Shown here piece by piece: positions 11,052 to 25,263 of a stretch of 64,000 bases of DNA (positions within the stretch are counted from its first letter, which is position 1; each line of letters opens with the position of its first letter). The translations under genes were made by a program, and so were the position numbers. The notes under the pieces were generated by a model. It worked only from the letters and a program-made list of their open reading frames with translations, ran no database searches and was not told the origin of the DNA. The DNA is from Delphinus delphis (lineage: Eukaryota; Chordata; Mammalia; Artiodactyla; Delphinidae), in assembly GCF_949987515.2 (NCBI RefSeq), contig NW_027192671.1, positions 2,232,001-2,296,000 of the forward strand. The letters are read 5' to 3'.

Positions 11052-12630
11052 TGCGTTTTTTCCTGAATATATTCAGGAAAAAACGCATACGCCCTTTTTG
11101 GCCAACCAAGCAAGCTTGCAAAGGAAATCTGCACTACAATGAAGTCTCACTTCCCCCCGGTCAAAAGGGCCATCTGAAAAAAGTGTAAAATCCAGAAAGG
11201 CAGGACAGGCCATGGAGAACTGGGAGCCTTGTTATGCTGATGGGCGGGATGTAAATTGCCAACAGACACTTGGGAGAAGTGTATGGTGTTTCCTGAAACA
11301 TCTAAAAAACAAAGCAACAGAACCTAGGGCACTTCCACTTATGGTCCTATAGCTTAGGGAAATTAAAATCAAAAAGACACAGACACCCCAAAGTTTGGAA
11401 CGGCTCTGTTTACAAGAACCTCGTTTACAGTACAAGTTCAACATCGCAGAAAGTGAAAAATGGATAAAGAAGTTGTGGTATTTACTTACAAAGCAATATC
11501 ACTCAGCAATGAAATCTGTGTCATCAGGCCCTTAGCAGCACAATGAGTGGATTCAGGTATGATGATTCTAACTGAAGTAAGTCACACAGAAAAAGAAACA
11601 TCATAAAATATCAGTAATACACGGAATGTAAACTTGGCTACACAGGAACTGAATTACAGAACAGAACAGGGTCTCAAATTTAGAAAACCAACTTATGCTT
11701 GCTTAAGGGTAAAGGTGAGTTGGGGTGCTGCATAAAACCAGAGATTGAAATGAGCACAGATAAAGTTCCTTAAGCCAAATATGGAATAGACAAGAGCTAC
11801 TCCTTGCTCAACGAAATGGACTCAACACCGCATATTAAACGCCTAAGAATGTACCTGACTAGTAAGTATCTTAAAACCTATGGATTGCTATGTCTCCGAA
11901 AGAGAATCAAGCATGTGTACAGGGGCATAAACGCAGCAGTGATAGGATTGGAGAGGTTCGGTGAGCAAATGAAGACCCTTTGAAGTCATATTGCATGGTA
12001 CCCATTCCACGGGTCTTAACTCTCCAGGTTTAAGGTATTCTTCCTTCAGCTAAAACATGCATGTGGAACCCAACTATGATCAACCATGTGAATGGGAGAC
12101 GTGTTCAAATATGTCTCAGTTTTCCTCCCCTGGTACTCGGGTGCAACATTCCAGACGCTTTACTAACACTCTCCCCACTTGGAGAGTCAGCGCCTTTAAC
12201 CTCCTGTTTGGTCCAGTTTGCAATTTCTGCGGAAGATGAACAGGAATAGCGAGAACCAATGAGAGACTAGCTGGAGGTGTCTGGACGGGCAAATTTAACT
12301 CTCATTTCCCACCAGGAAGAGGAAATAACCAAAGGCTCAGCGTGCCGTGCCGGAACCAGATTAGGGCCTGAAGCCATCCTGCGGTGTTGCAGCCAGGTCA
12401 CAAGAAATCGAGTTGAAGAAAGGAGCTCAGGGGCACTGTAATTCACAAACCTGCAGAGTTATACATGACAGCTATCGTCCAAAAATAGACTGAAGTAAGG
12501 CTGCCAAGAGGACTTGAAAGCGGGGCAGAATTGCAGGAAACCGATTTCAGGAGGTAGACTGGAATTGCATTGAAAGCATAGGAAAAGAGGCAGAACGTCC
12601 ACAATGATGCACTTGGCCAAAAAGGGCGTA
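11052..12630. repeat. Satellite unit 8 (A-type)
   Basis: Intact palindrome. Marks are CAGACACTTGGG, CACAGACACCCC, CATAAAATATC, CCCAACTATG, GTGAATGGG, TTTGGTCCAG, and the TGCAGCC/AAATCG/TTATACATG set. Confidence 0.95.
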
Positions 12631-14210
12631 TGCGTTTTTTCCTGAATATATTCAGGAAAAAACGCATACGCCCTTTTTGGCCAACCAAGCAAGCTTGCAA
12701 AGGAAATCTGCACTACAATGAAGTCTCACTTCCCCCCTGGTCAAAAGGGCCATCTGAAAAAAGTGTAAAATCCAGAAAGGCAGGACAGGCCATGGAGAAC
12801 TGGGAGCCTTGTTATGCTGATGGGCGGGATGTAAATTGCCAACAGACACTCGGGAGAAGTGTATGGTGTTTCCTGAAACATCTAAAAAACAAAGCAACAG
12901 AACCTAGGGCACTGCCACTTATGGTCCTATAGCTTAGGGAAATTAAAATCAAAAAGACACAGCCACCCCAAAGTTTGGGACGCCTCTGTTTACAAGACCC
13001 TCGTTTACAGTACAAGTTCAACATCGCAGAAAGTGAAAAATGGATAAAGAAGTTGTGGTATTTACTTACAAAGCAATATCACTCAGCAATGAAATCTGTG
13101 TCATCAGGCCCTTAGCAGCACAATGAGTGGATTCAGGTATGATGATTCTAACTGAAGTAAGTCACACAGAAAAAGAAACATCATAAGATATCAGTAATAC
13201 ATGGAATGGAAACTTGGCTACACAGGAACTGAATTACAGAACAGAACAGGGTCTCAAATTTAGAAAACCAACTTATGCTTGCTTAAGGGTAAAGGTGAGT
13301 TGGGGTGCTGCATAAAACCAGAGATTGAAATGAGCACAGATAAAGTTCCTTAAGTCAAATATGGAATAGACAAGAGCTACTCCTTGCTCAACGAAATTGA
13401 CTCAACACCGCATATTAAACGCCTAAGAATGTACCTGACTTGTAAGTATCTTAAAACCTATGGATTGCTATGTCTCCGAAAGAGAATCAAGCATGTGTAC
13501 AGGGGCATAAACGCAGCAGTGATAGGATTGGAGAGGTTCGGTGAGCAAATGAAGACCCTTTGAAGTCATATTGCATGGTACCCATTACACGGGTCTCAAC
13601 TCTCCAGGTTTAAGGTATTCTTCCTTCAGCTAAAACATGCATGTGGAACCCAACTATGATCAACCATGTGAACGGGAGACGTGTTCAAATATGTCTCAGT
13701 TTTCCTCCCCTGGTACTCGGGTGCAACATTCCAGACGCTTTACTAACACTCTCCCCACTTGGAGAGTCAGCGCCTTTAACCTCCTGTTTGGCCCAGTTTG
13801 CAATTTCTGCGGAAGATGAACAGGAATAGCGAGAACCAATGAGAGACTAGCTGGAGGTGTCTGGACGGGCAAATTTAACTCTCATTTCCCACCAGGAGGA
13901 GGAAATAACCAAAGGCTCAGCGTGCCGTGCCAGAACCAGATTAGGGCCTGAAGCCATCCTGCGGTGTTGCGGCCAGGTCACAAGAAAGCGAGTTGAAGAA
14001 AGGAGCTCAGGGGCACTGTAATTCACAAAGCTGCAGAGTTATAAATGACAGCTATCGTCCAAAAATAGACTGAAGTAAGGCTGCCAAGAGGACTTGAAAG
14101 CGGGGCAGAATTGCAGGAAACCGATTTCAGGAGGTAGACTGGAATTGCATTGAAAGCATAGGAAAAGAGGCAGAACGTCCACAATGATGCACTTGGCCAA
14201 AAAGGGCGTA
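12631..14210. repeat. Satellite unit 9 (A-type, trimer position 1)
   Basis: 1,580 bp because of one extra base in the run CCCCCCTGG near 12737. It has GACACTCGGG, ACTGCC, GGGACGCCTCTG, ACGAAATTGACTC at 13391, CTTGTAAGTATC and CAGGAGGAGG. The AAATTGACTC and GGAGGAGG marks recur 4,737 bp later in unit 12. Confidence 0.95.
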
Positions 14211-15789
14211 TACGTTTTTTCCTGAATATATTCAGGAAAAAACGCATACGCCCTTTTTGGCCAACCAAGCAAGCTTGCAAAGGAAATCTGCACTACAATG
14301 AAGTCTCACTTCCCCCCGGTCAAAAGGGCCATCTGAAAAAAGTGTAAAATCCAGAAAGGCAGGACAGGCCATGGAGAACTGGGAGCCTTGTTATGCTGAT
14401 GGGCGGGATGTAAATTGCCAACAACCACTCGGGAGAAGTGTATGGTGTTTCCTGAAACATCTAAAAAACAAAGCAACAGAACCTAGGGCACTTCCACTTA
14501 TGGTCCTATAGCTTAGGGAAATTAAAATCAAAAAGACACAGCCACCCCAAAGTTTGGAACGGCTCTGTTTACAAGAACCTCGTTTACAGTACAAGTTCAA
14601 CATCGCAGAAAGTGAAAAATGGATAAAGAAGTTGTGGTATTTACTTACAAAGCAATATCACTCAGCAATGAAATCTATGTCATCAGGCCCTTAGCATCAC
14701 AATGAGTGGATTCAGGTATGATGATTCTAACTGAAATAAGTCACACAGAAAAAGAAACATCATAAGATATCAGTACTACACGGAATGTAAACTTGGCTAC
14801 ACAGGAACTGAATTACAGAACAGAACAGGGTCTCAAATTTAGAAAACCAACTTATGCTTGCTTAAGGGTAAAGGTGAGTTGGGGTGCTGCATAAAACCAG
14901 AGATTGAAATGAGCACAGATAAAGTTCCTTAAGTCAATTATGGAATAGACAAGAGCTACTCCTTGCTCAACGAAATGGACTCAACACCGCATATTAAACG
15001 CCTAAGAATGTACCTGACTAGTAAGTATCTTAAAACCTATGGATTGCTATGTCTCCAAAAGAGAATCAAGCACGTGTACAGGGGCATAAACGCAGCAGTG
15101 ATAGGATTGGAGAGGTTCGGTGAGCAAATGAAGACCCTTTGAAGTCATATTGCATGGTACCCATTCCACGGGTCTTAACTCTCCAGGTTTAAGGTATTCT
15201 TCCTTCAGCTAAAACATGCATGTGGAACCCAAGTATGATCAACCATGTGAACGGGAGACGTGTTCAAATATGTCTCAGTTTTCCTCCCCTGGTACTCGGG
15301 TGCAACATTCCAGACGCTTTACTAACACTCTCCCCACTTGGAGAGTCAGCGCCTTTAACCTCCTGTTTGGCCCAGTTTGCACTTTCTGCGGAAGATGAAC
15401 AGGAATAGCGAGAACCAATGAGAGACTAGCTGGAGGTGTCTGGACGGGCAAATTTAACTCTCATTTCCCACCAGGAAGAGGAAATAACCAAAGGCTCAGC
15501 GTGCCGTGCCGGAACCAGATTAGGGCCTGAAGCCATCCTGCGGTGTTGCAGCCAGGTCACAAGAAATCGAGTTGAAGAAAGGAGCTCAGGGGCACTGTAA
15601 TTCACAAACCTGCAGAGTTATACATGACAGCTATCGTCCAAAAATAGACTGAAGTAAGGCTGCCAAGAGGACTTGAAAGCGGGGCAGAATTGCAGGAAAC
15701 CGATTTCAGGAGGTAGACTGGAATTGCATTGAAAGCATAGGAAAAGAGGCAGAACGTCCACAATGATGCACTTGGCCAAAAAGGGCGTA
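14211..15789. repeat. Satellite unit 10 (A-type, trimer position 2)
   Basis: The palindrome left arm reads TACG, shared with unit 13. CAGTACTACACGG at 14771 marks this trimer position. Private changes are GTCAATTATGG, CAAGCACGTG and TTGCACTTTCTG. Confidence 0.95.
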
Positions 15790-17368
15790 TGCGTTTTTTC
15801 CTGAATATATTCAGGAAAAAACGCATACGCCCTTTTTGGCCAACCAAGCAAGCTTGCAAAGGAAATCTGCACTACAATGAAGTCTCACTTCCCCCCGGTC
15901 AAAAGGGCCATCTGAAAAAAGTGTAAAATCCAGAAAGGCAGGACAGGCCATGGAGAACTGGGAGCCTTGTTATGCTGATGGGCGGGATGTAAATTGCCAA
16001 CAACCACTCGGGAGAAGTGTATGGTGTTTCCTGAAACATCTAAAAAACAATGCAACAGAACCTAGGGCACTTCCACTTATGGTCCTATAGCTTAGGGAAA
16101 TTAAAATCAAAAAGACACAGCCACCCCAAAGTTTGGAACGGCTCTGTTTACAAGAACCTCGTTTACAGTACAAGTTCAACATCGCAGAAAGTGAAAAATG
16201 GATAAAGAAGTTGTGGTATTTACTTACAAAGCAATATCACTCAGCAATGAAATCTGTGTCATCAGGCCCTTAGCAGCACAATGAGTGGATTCAGGTATGA
16301 TGATTCTAACTGAAGTAAGTCACACAGAAAAAGAAACATCATAAGATATCAGTAATACACGGAATGGAAACTTGGCTACACAGGAACTGAATTACAGAAC
16401 AGAACAGGGTCTCAAATTTAGAAAACCAACTTATGCTTGCTTAAGGGTAAAGGTGAGTTGGGGTGCTGCATAAAACCAGAGATTGAAATGAGCACAGATA
16501 AAGTTCCTTAAGTCAAATATGGAATAGACAAGAGCTACTCCTTGCTCAACGAAATGGACTCAACACCGCATATTAAACGCCTAAGAATGTACCTGACTAG
16601 TAAGTATCTTAAAACCTATGGATTGCTATGTCTCCGAAAGAGAATCAAGCATGTGTACAGGGGCATAAATGCAGCAGTGATAGGATTGGAGAGGTTCGGT
16701 GAGCAAATGAAGACCCTTTGAAGTCATATTGCATGGTACCCATTCCACGGGTCTTAACTCTCCAGGTTTAAGGTATTCTTCCTTCAGCTAAAACATGCAT
16801 GTGGAACCCAAGTATGATCAACCATGTGAACGGGAGACGTGTTCAAATATGTCTCAGTTTTCCTCCCCTGGTACTCGGGTGCAACATTCCAGACGCTTTA
16901 CTAACACTCTCCCCACTTGGAGAGTCAGCGCCTTTAACCTCCTGTTTGGCCCAGTTTGCAATTTCTGCGGAAGATGAACAGGAATAGCGAGAACCAATGA
17001 GAGACTAGCTGGAGGTGTCTGGACGGGCAAATTTAACTCTCATTTCCCACCAGGAAGAGGAAATAACCAAAGGCTCAGCGTGCCGTGCCGGAACCAGATT
17101 AGGGCCTGAAGCCATCCTGCGGTGTTGCGGCCAGGTCACAAGAAATCGAGTTGAAGAAAGGAGCTCAGGGGCACTGTAATTCACAAACCTGCAGAGTTAT
17201 ACATGACAGCTATCGTCCAAAAATATACTGAAGTAAGGCTGCCAAGAGGACTTGAAAGCGGGGCAGAATTGCAGGAAACCGATTTCAGGAGGTAGACTGG
17301 AATTGCATTGAAAGCATAGGAAAAGAGGCAGAACGTCCACAATGATGCACTTGGCCAAAAAGGGCGTA
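15790..17368. repeat. Satellite unit 11 (A-type, trimer position 3)
   Basis: Intact palindrome. The rare AAACAATGCAACAG (others CAAAGCAAC) recurs in unit 14, 4,737 bp on. It also has ATAAATGCAG, TTATACATG and AAAATATACTG. Confidence 0.95.
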
Positions 17369-18947
17369 TGCGTTTTTTCCTGAATATATTCAGGAAAAAA
17401 CGCATACGCCCTTTTTGGCCAACCAAGCAAGCTTGCAAAGGAAATCTGCACTACAATGAAGTCTCACTTCCCCCCGGTCAAAAGGGCCATCTGAAAAAAG
17501 TGTAAAATCCAGAAAGGCAGGACAGGCCATGGAGAACTGGGAGCCTTGTTATGCTGATGGGCGGGATGTAAATTGCCAACAGACACTCGGGAGAAGTGTA
17601 TGGTGTTTCCTGAAACATCTAAAAAACAAAGCAACAGAACCTAGGGCACTGCCACTTATGGTCCTATAGCTTAGGGAAATTAAAATCAAAAAGACACAGC
17701 CACCCCAAAATTTGGGACGCCTCTGTTTACAAGAACCTCGTTTACAGTACAAGTTCAACATCGCAGAAAGTGAAAAATGGATAAAGAAGTTGTTGTATTT
17801 ACTTACAAAGCAATATCACTCAGCAATGAAATCTGTGTCATCAGGCCCTTAGCAGCACAATGAGTGGATTCAGGTATGATGATTCTAACTGAAGTAAGTC
17901 ACACAGAAAAAGAAACATCATAAGATATCAGTAATACATGGAATGGAAACTTGGCTACACAGGAACTGAATTACAGAACAGAACAGGGTCTCAAATTTAG
18001 AAAACCAACTTATGCTTGCTTAAGGGTAAAGGTGAGTTGGGGTGCTGCATAAAACCAGAGATTGAAATGAGCACAGATAAAGTTCCTTAAGTCAAATATG
18101 GAATAGACAAGAGCTACTCCTTGCTCAACGAAATTGACTCAACACCGCATATTAAACGCCTAAGAATGTACCTGACTTGTAAGTATCTTAAAACCTATGG
18201 ATTGCTATGTCTCCGAAAGAGAATCAAGCATGTGTACAGGGGCATAAACGCAGCAGTGATAGGATTGGAGAGGTTCGGTGAGCAAATGAAGACCCTTTGA
18301 AGTCATATTGCATGGTACCCATTACACGGGTCTCAACTCTCCAGGTTTAAGGTATTCTTCCTTCAGCTAAAACATGCATGTGGAACCCAAGTATGATCAA
18401 CCATGTGAACGGGAGACGTGTTCAAATATGTCTCAGTTTTCCTCCCCTGGTACTCGGGTGCAACATTCCAGACGCTTTACTAACACTCTCCCCACTTGGA
18501 GAGTCAGCGCCTTTAACCTCCTGTTTGGCCCAGTTTGCAATTTCTGCGGAAGATGAACAGGAATAGCGAGAACCAATGAGAGACTAGCTGGAGGTGTCTG
18601 GACGGGCAAATTTAACTCTCATTTCCCACCAGGAGGAGGAAATAACCAAAGGCTCAACGTGCCGTGCCAGAACCAGATTAGGGCCTGAAGCCATCCTGCG
18701 GTGTTGCGGCCAGGTCACAAGAAAGCGAGTTGAAGAAAGGAGCTCAGGGGCACTGTAATTCACAAAGCTGCAGAGTTATAAATGACAGCTATCGTCCAAA
18801 AATAGACTGAAGTAAGGCTGCCAAGAGGACTTGAAAGCGGGGCAGAATTGCAGGAAACCGATTTCAGGAGGTAGACTGGAATTGCATTGAAAGCATAGGA
18901 AAAGAGGCAGAACGTCCACAATGATGCACTTGGCCAAAAAGGGCGTA
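17369..18947. repeat. Satellite unit 12 (A-type, trimer position 1)
   Basis: A near copy of unit 9: GACACTCGGG, GGGACGCCTCTG, ACGAAATTGACTC at 18128, CTTGTAAGTATC and CAGGAGGAGG. Private changes are CCCCAAAATTTGGG, GTTGTTGTATTT and CTCAACGTGCC. Confidence 0.95.
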
Positions 18948-20526
18948 TACGTTTTTTCCTGAATATATTCAGGAAAAAACGCATACGCCCTTTTTGGCCA
19001 ACCAAGCAAGCTTGCAAAGGAAATCTGCACTACAATGAAGTCTCACTTCCCCCCGGTCAAAAGGGCCATCTGAAAAAAGTGTAAAATCCAGAAAGGCAGG
19101 ACAGGCCATGGAGAACTGGGAGCCTTGTTATGCTGATGGGCGGGATGTAAATTGCCAACAACCACTTGGGAGAAGTGTATGGTGTTTCCTGAAACATCTA
19201 AAAAACAAAGCAACAGAACCTAGGGCACTTCCACTTATGGTCCTATAGCTTAGGGAAATTAAAATCAAAAAGACACAGCCACCCCAAAGTTTGGAACGGC
19301 TCTGTTTACAAGAACCTCGTTTACAGTACAAGTTCAACATCGCAGAAAGTGAAAAATGGATAAAGAAGTTGTGGTATTTACTTACAAAGCAATACCACTC
19401 AGCAATGAAATCTGTGTCATCAGGCCCTTAGCATCACAATGAGTGGATTCAGGTATGATGATTCTAACTGAAATAAGTCACACAGAAAAAGAAACATCAT
19501 AAGATATCAGTACTACACGGAATGTAAACTTGGCTACACAGGAACTGAATTACAGAACAGAACAGGGTCTCAAATTTAGAAAACCAACTTATGCTTGCTT
19601 AAGGGTAAAGGTGAGTTGGGGTGCTGCATAAAACCAGAGATTGAAATGAGCACAGATAAAGTTCCTTAAGTCAAATATGGAATAGACAAGAGCTACTCCT
19701 TGCTCAACGAAATGGACTCAACACCGCATATTAAACGCCTAAGAATGTACCTGACTAGTAAGTATCTTAAAACCTATGGATTGCTATGTCTCCGAAAGAG
19801 AATCAAGCATGTGTACAGGGGCATAAACGCAGCAGTGATAGGATTGGAGAGGTTCGGTGAGCAAATGAAGACCCTTTGAAGTCATATTGCATGGTACCCA
19901 TTCCACGGGTCTTAACTCTCCAGGTTTAAGGTATTCTTCCTTCAGCTAAAACATGCATGTGGAACCCAAGTATGATCAACCATGTGAACGGGAGACGTGT
20001 TCAAATATGTCTCAGTTTTCCTCCCCTGGTACTCGGGTGCAACATTCCAGACGCTTTACTAACACTCTCCCCACTTGGAGAGTCAGCGCCTTTAACCTCC
20101 TGTTTGGCCCAGTTTGCAATTTCTGCGGAAGATGAACAGGAATAGCGAGAACCAATGAGAGACTAGCTGGAGGTGTCTGGACGGGCAAATTTAACTCTCA
20201 TTTCCCACCAGGAAGAGGAAATAACCAAAGGCTCAGCGTGCCGTGCCGGAACCAGATTAGGGCCTGAAGCCATCCTGCGGTGTTGCGGCCAGTTCACAAG
20301 AAATCGAGTTGAAGAAAGGAGCTCAGGGGCACTGTAATTCACAAACCTGCAGAGTTATACATGACAGCTATCGTCCAAAAATAGACTGAAGTAAGGCTGC
20401 CAAGAGGACTTGAAAGCGGGGCAGAATTGCAGGAAACCGATTTCAGGAGGTAGACTGGAATTGCATTGAAAGCATAGGAAAAGAGGCAGAACGTCCACAA
20501 TGATGCACTTGGCCAAAAAGGGCGTA
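18948..20526. repeat. Satellite unit 13 (A-type, trimer position 2)
   Basis: TACG in the palindrome left arm and CAGTACTACACGG at 19508, as in unit 10. It combines CTGTGTCATC with AGCATCACAATG, states usually found on different units. Private: AATACCACTC, GCCAGTTCACAAG. Confidence 0.95.
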
Positions 20527-22105
20527 TGCGTTTTTTCCTGAATATATTCAGGAAAAAACGCATACGCCCTTTTTGGCCAACCAAGCAAGCTTGCAAAGGA
20601 AATCTGCACTACAATGAAGTCTCACTTCCCCCCGGTCAAAAGGGCCATCTGAAAAAAGTGTAAAATCCAGAAAGGCAGGACAGGCCATGGAGAACTGGGA
20701 GCCTTGTTATGCTGATGGGCGGGATGTAAATTGCCAACAACCACTCGGGAGAAGTGTATGGTGTTTCCTGAAACATCTAAAAAACAATGCAACAGAACCT
20801 AGGGCACTTCCACTTATGGTCCTATAGCTTAGGGAAATTAAAATCAAAAAGACACAGCCACCCCAAAGTTTGGAACGGCTCTGTTTACAAGAACCTCGTT
20901 TACAGTACAAGTTCAACATCGCAGAAAGTGAAAAATGGATAAAGAAGTTGTGGTATTTACTTACAAAGCAATATCACTCAGCAATGAAATCTGTGTCATC
21001 AGGCCCTTAGCAGCACAATGAGTGGATTCAGGTATGATGATTCTAACTGAAGTAAGTCACACAGAAAAAGAAACATCATAAGATATCAGTAATACACGGA
21101 ATGGAAACTTGGCTACACAGGAACTGAATTACAGAACAGAACAGGGTCTCAAATTTAGAAAACCAACTTATGCTTGCTTAAGGGTAAAGGTGAGTTGGGG
21201 TGCTGCATAAAACCAGAGATTGAAATGAGCACAGATAAAGTTCCTTAAGTCAAATATGGAATAGACAAGAGCTACTCCTTGCTCAACGAAATGGACTCAA
21301 CACCGCATATTAAACGCCTAAGAATGTACCTGACTAGTAAGTATCTTAAAACCTATGGATTGCTATGTCTCCGAAAGAGAATCAAGCATGTGTACAGGGG
21401 CATAAATGCAGCAGTGATAGGATTGGAGAGGTTCGGTGAGCAAATGAAGACCCTTTGAAGTCATATTGCATGGTACCCATTCCACGGGTCTTAACTCTCC
21501 AGGTTTAAGGTATTCTTCCTTCAGCTAAAACATGCATGTGGAACCCAAGTATGATCAACCATGTGAACGGGAGACGTGTTCAAATATGTCTCAGTTTTCC
21601 TCCCCTGGTACTCGGGTGCAACATTCCAGACGCTTTACTAACACTCTCCCCACTTGGAGAGTCAGCGCCTTTAACCTCCTGTTTGGCCCAGTTTGCAATT
21701 TCTGCGGAAGATGAACAGGAATAGCGAGAACCAATGAGAGACTAGCTGGAGGTGTCTGGACGGGCAAATTTAACTCTCATTTCCCACCAGGAAGAGGAAA
21801 TAACCAAAGGCTCAGCGTGCCGTGCCGGAACCAGATTAGGGCCTGAAGCCATCCTGCGGTGTTGCGGCCAGGTCACAAGAAATCGAGTTGAAGAAAGGAG
21901 CTCAGGGGCACTGTAATTCACAAACCTGCAGAGTTATAAATGACAGCTATCGTCCAAAAATAGACTGAAGTAAGGCTGCCAAGAGGACTTGAAAGCGGGG
22001 CAGAATTGCAGGAAACCGATTTCAGGAGGTAGACTGGAATTGCATTGAAAGCATAGGAAAAGAGGCAGAACGTCCACAATGATGCACTTGGCCAAAAAGG
22101 GCGTA
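20527..22105. repeat. Satellite unit 14 (A-type, trimer position 3)
   Basis: Shares AAACAATGCAACAG, ATAAATGCAG and GGGTCTTAAC with unit 11 but has TTATAAATG and AAAATAGACTG near its end, so the near-identity of the two trimers fades there. Confidence 0.95.
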
Positions 22106-23684
22106 TGCGTTTTTTCCTGAATATATTCAGGAAAAAACGCATACGCCCTTTTTGGCCAACCAAGCAAGCTTGCAAAGGAAATCTGCACTACAATGAAGTC
22201 TCACTTCCCCCCGGTCAAAAGGGCCATCTGAAAAAAGTGTAAAATCCAGAAAGGCAGGACAGGCCATGGAGAACTGGGAGCCTTGTTATGCTGATGGGCG
22301 GGATGTAAATTGCCAACAGACACTCGGGAGAAGTGTATGGTGTTTCCTGAAACATCTAAAAAACAAAGCAACAGAACCTAGGGCACTGCCACTTATGGTC
22401 CTATAGCTTAGGGAAATTAAAATCAAAAAGACACAGCCACCCCAAAGTTTGGGATGCCTCTGTTTACAAGAACCTCGTTTACAGTACAAGTTCAACATCG
22501 CAGAAAGTGAAAAATGGATAAAGAAGTTGTGGTATTTACTTACAAAGCAATATCACTCAGCAATGAAATCTATGTCATCAGGCCCTTAGCATCACAATGA
22601 GTGGATTCAGGTATGATGATTCTAACTGAAATAAGTCACACAGAAAAAGAAACATCATAAGATATCAGTAATACATGGAATGTAAACTTGGCTACACAGG
22701 AACTGAATTACAGAACAGAACAGGGTCTCAAATTTAGAAAACCAACTTATGCTTGCTTAAGGGTAAAGGTGAGTTGGGGTGCTGCATAAAACCAGAGATT
22801 GAAATGAGCACAGATAAAGTTCCTTAAGCCAAATATGGAATAGACAAGAGCTACTCCTTGCTCAACGAAATGGACTCAACACCGCATATTAAACGCCTAA
22901 GAATGTACCTGACTAGTAAGTATCGTAAAACCTATGGATTGCTATGTCTCTGAAAGAGAATCAAGCATGTGTACAGGGGCATAAACGCAGCAGTGATAGG
23001 ATTGGAGAGGTTCGGTGAGCAAATGAAGACCCTTTGAAGTCATATTGCATGGTACCCATTACACGGGTCTCAACTCTCCAGGTTTAAGGTATTCTTCCTT
23101 CAGCTAAAACATGCATGTGGAACCCAAGTATGATCAACCATGTGAACTGGAGACGTGTTCAAATATGTCTCAGTTTTCTTCCCCTGGTACTCGGGTGCAA
23201 CATTCCAGACGCTTTACTAACACTCTCCCCACTTGGAGAGTCAGCGCCTTTAACCTCCTGTTTGGCCCAGTTTGCAATTTCTGCGGAAGATGAACAGGAA
23301 TAGCGAGAACCAATGAGAGGCTAGCTGGAGGTGTCTGGACGGGCAAATTTAACTCTCATTTCCCACCAGGAAGAGGAAATAACCAAAGGCTCAGTGTCCC
23401 GTACCGGAACCAGATTAGGGCCTGAAGCCATCCTGCGGTGTTGCGGCCAGCTCAAAAGAAAGCGAGTTGAAGAAAGGAGCTCAGGGGCACTGTAATTCAC
23501 AAACCTGCAGAGTTATAAATGACAGCTATCGTCCAAAAATAGACTGAAGTAAGGCTGCCAAGAGGACTTGAAAGCGGGGCAGAATTGCAGGAAACCGATT
23601 TCAGGAGGTAGACTGGAATTGCATTGAAAGCATAGGAAAAGAGGCAGAACGTCCACAATGATGCACTTGGCCAAAAAGGGCGTA
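22106..23684. repeat. Satellite unit 15 (A-type, trimer position 1)
   Basis: Intact palindrome. GACACTCGGG, GGGATGCCTCTG, TGTCTCTGAAAGAG, GTGAACTGGAG, TTTTCTTCCCC, CAGTGTCCCGTACC and GCCAGCTCAAAAG. Most of these marks recur in unit 18 at an offset of 4,737. Confidence 0.95.
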
Positions 23685-25263
23685 TGCGTTTTTTCCTGAA
23701 TATATTCAGGAAAAAACGCATACGCCCTTTTTGGCCAACCAAGCAAGCTTGCAAAGGAAATCTGCACTACAATGAAGTCTCACTTCCCCCCGGTCAAAAG
23801 GGCCATCTGAAAAAAGTGTAAAATCCAGAAAGGCAGGACAGGCCATGGAGAACTGGGAGCCTTGTTATGCTGATGGGCGGGATGTAAATTGCCAACAACC
23901 ACTCGGGAGAAGTGTATGGTGTTTCCTGAAACATCTAAAAAACAAAGCAACAGAGCCTAGGGCACTTCCACTTATGGTCCTATAGCTTAGGGAAATTAAA
24001 ATCAAAAAGACACAGCCACCCCAAAGTTTGGAACGGCTCTGTTTACAAGAACCTCGTTTACAGTACAAGTTCAACATCGCAGAAAGTGAAAAATGGATAA
24101 AGAAGTTGTGGTATTTACTTACAAAGCAATATCACTCAGCAATGAAATCTATGTCATCAGGCCCTTAGCATCACAATGAGTGGATTCAGGTATGATGATT
24201 CTAACTGAAGTAAGTCACACAGAAAAAGAAACATCATAAGATATCAGTACTACACGGAATGTAAACTTGGCTACACAGGAACTGAATTACAGAACAGAAC
24301 AGGGTCTCAAATTTAGAAAACCAACTTATGCTTGCTTAAGGGTAAAGGTGAGTTGGGGTGCTGCATAAAACCAGAGATTGAAATGAGCACAGATAAAGTT
24401 CCTTAAGTCAAATATGGAATAGACAAGAGCTACTCCTTGCTCAACGAAATGGACTCAACACCGCATATTAAACGCCTAAGTATGTACCTGACTAGTAAGT
24501 ATCGTAAAACCTATGGATTGCTATGTCTCCGAAAGAGAATCAAGCATGTGTACAGGGGCATAAACGCAGCAGTGATAGGATTGGAGAGGTTCGGTGAGCA
24601 AATGAAGACCCTTTGAAGTCATATTGCATGGTACCCATTCCACGGGTCTCAACTCTCCAGGTTTAAGGTATTCTTCCTTCAGCTAAAACATGCATGTGGA
24701 ACCCAAGTATGATCAACCATGTGAACGGGAGACGTGTTCAAATATGTCTCAGTTTTCCTCCCCTGGTACTCGGGTGCAACATTCCAGACGCTTTACTAAC
24801 ACTCTCCCCACTTGGAGAGTCAGCGCCTTTAACCTCCTGTTTGGCCCAGTTTGCAATTTCTGCGGAAGATGAACAGGAATAGCGAGAACCAATGAGAGAC
24901 TATCTGGAGGTGTCTGGACGGGCAAATTTAACTCTCATTTCCCACCAGGAAGAGGAATTAACCAAAGGCTCAGCGTGCCGTGCCGGAACCAGATTAGGGC
25001 CTGAAGCCATCCTGCGGTGTTGCGGCCAGGTCACAAGAAAGCGAGTTGAAGAAAGGAGCTCAGGGGCACTGTAATTCACAAACCTGCAGAGTTATAAATG
25101 ACAGCTATCGTCCAAAAATAGACTGAAGTAAGGCTGCCAAGAGGACTTGAAAGCGGGGCAGAATTGCAGGAAACCGATTTCAGGAGGTAGACTGGAATTG
25201 CATTGAAAGCATAGGAAAAGAGGCAGAACGTCCACAATGATGCACTTGGCCAAAAAGGGCGTA
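23685..25263. repeat. Satellite unit 16 (A-type, trimer position 2)
   Basis: CAGTACTACACGG at 24245, GAGCCTAGGGCAC, CTAAGTATGTACC (private), GACTATCTGG and GAGGAATTAACC. It is very close to the next unit as well as to unit 19. Confidence 0.95.

Noticed and set aside
12630..12932. 100-aa plus-strand frame starting in the palindrome of unit 9
   Set aside because: It is created by the extra base in the C-run of this unit only.
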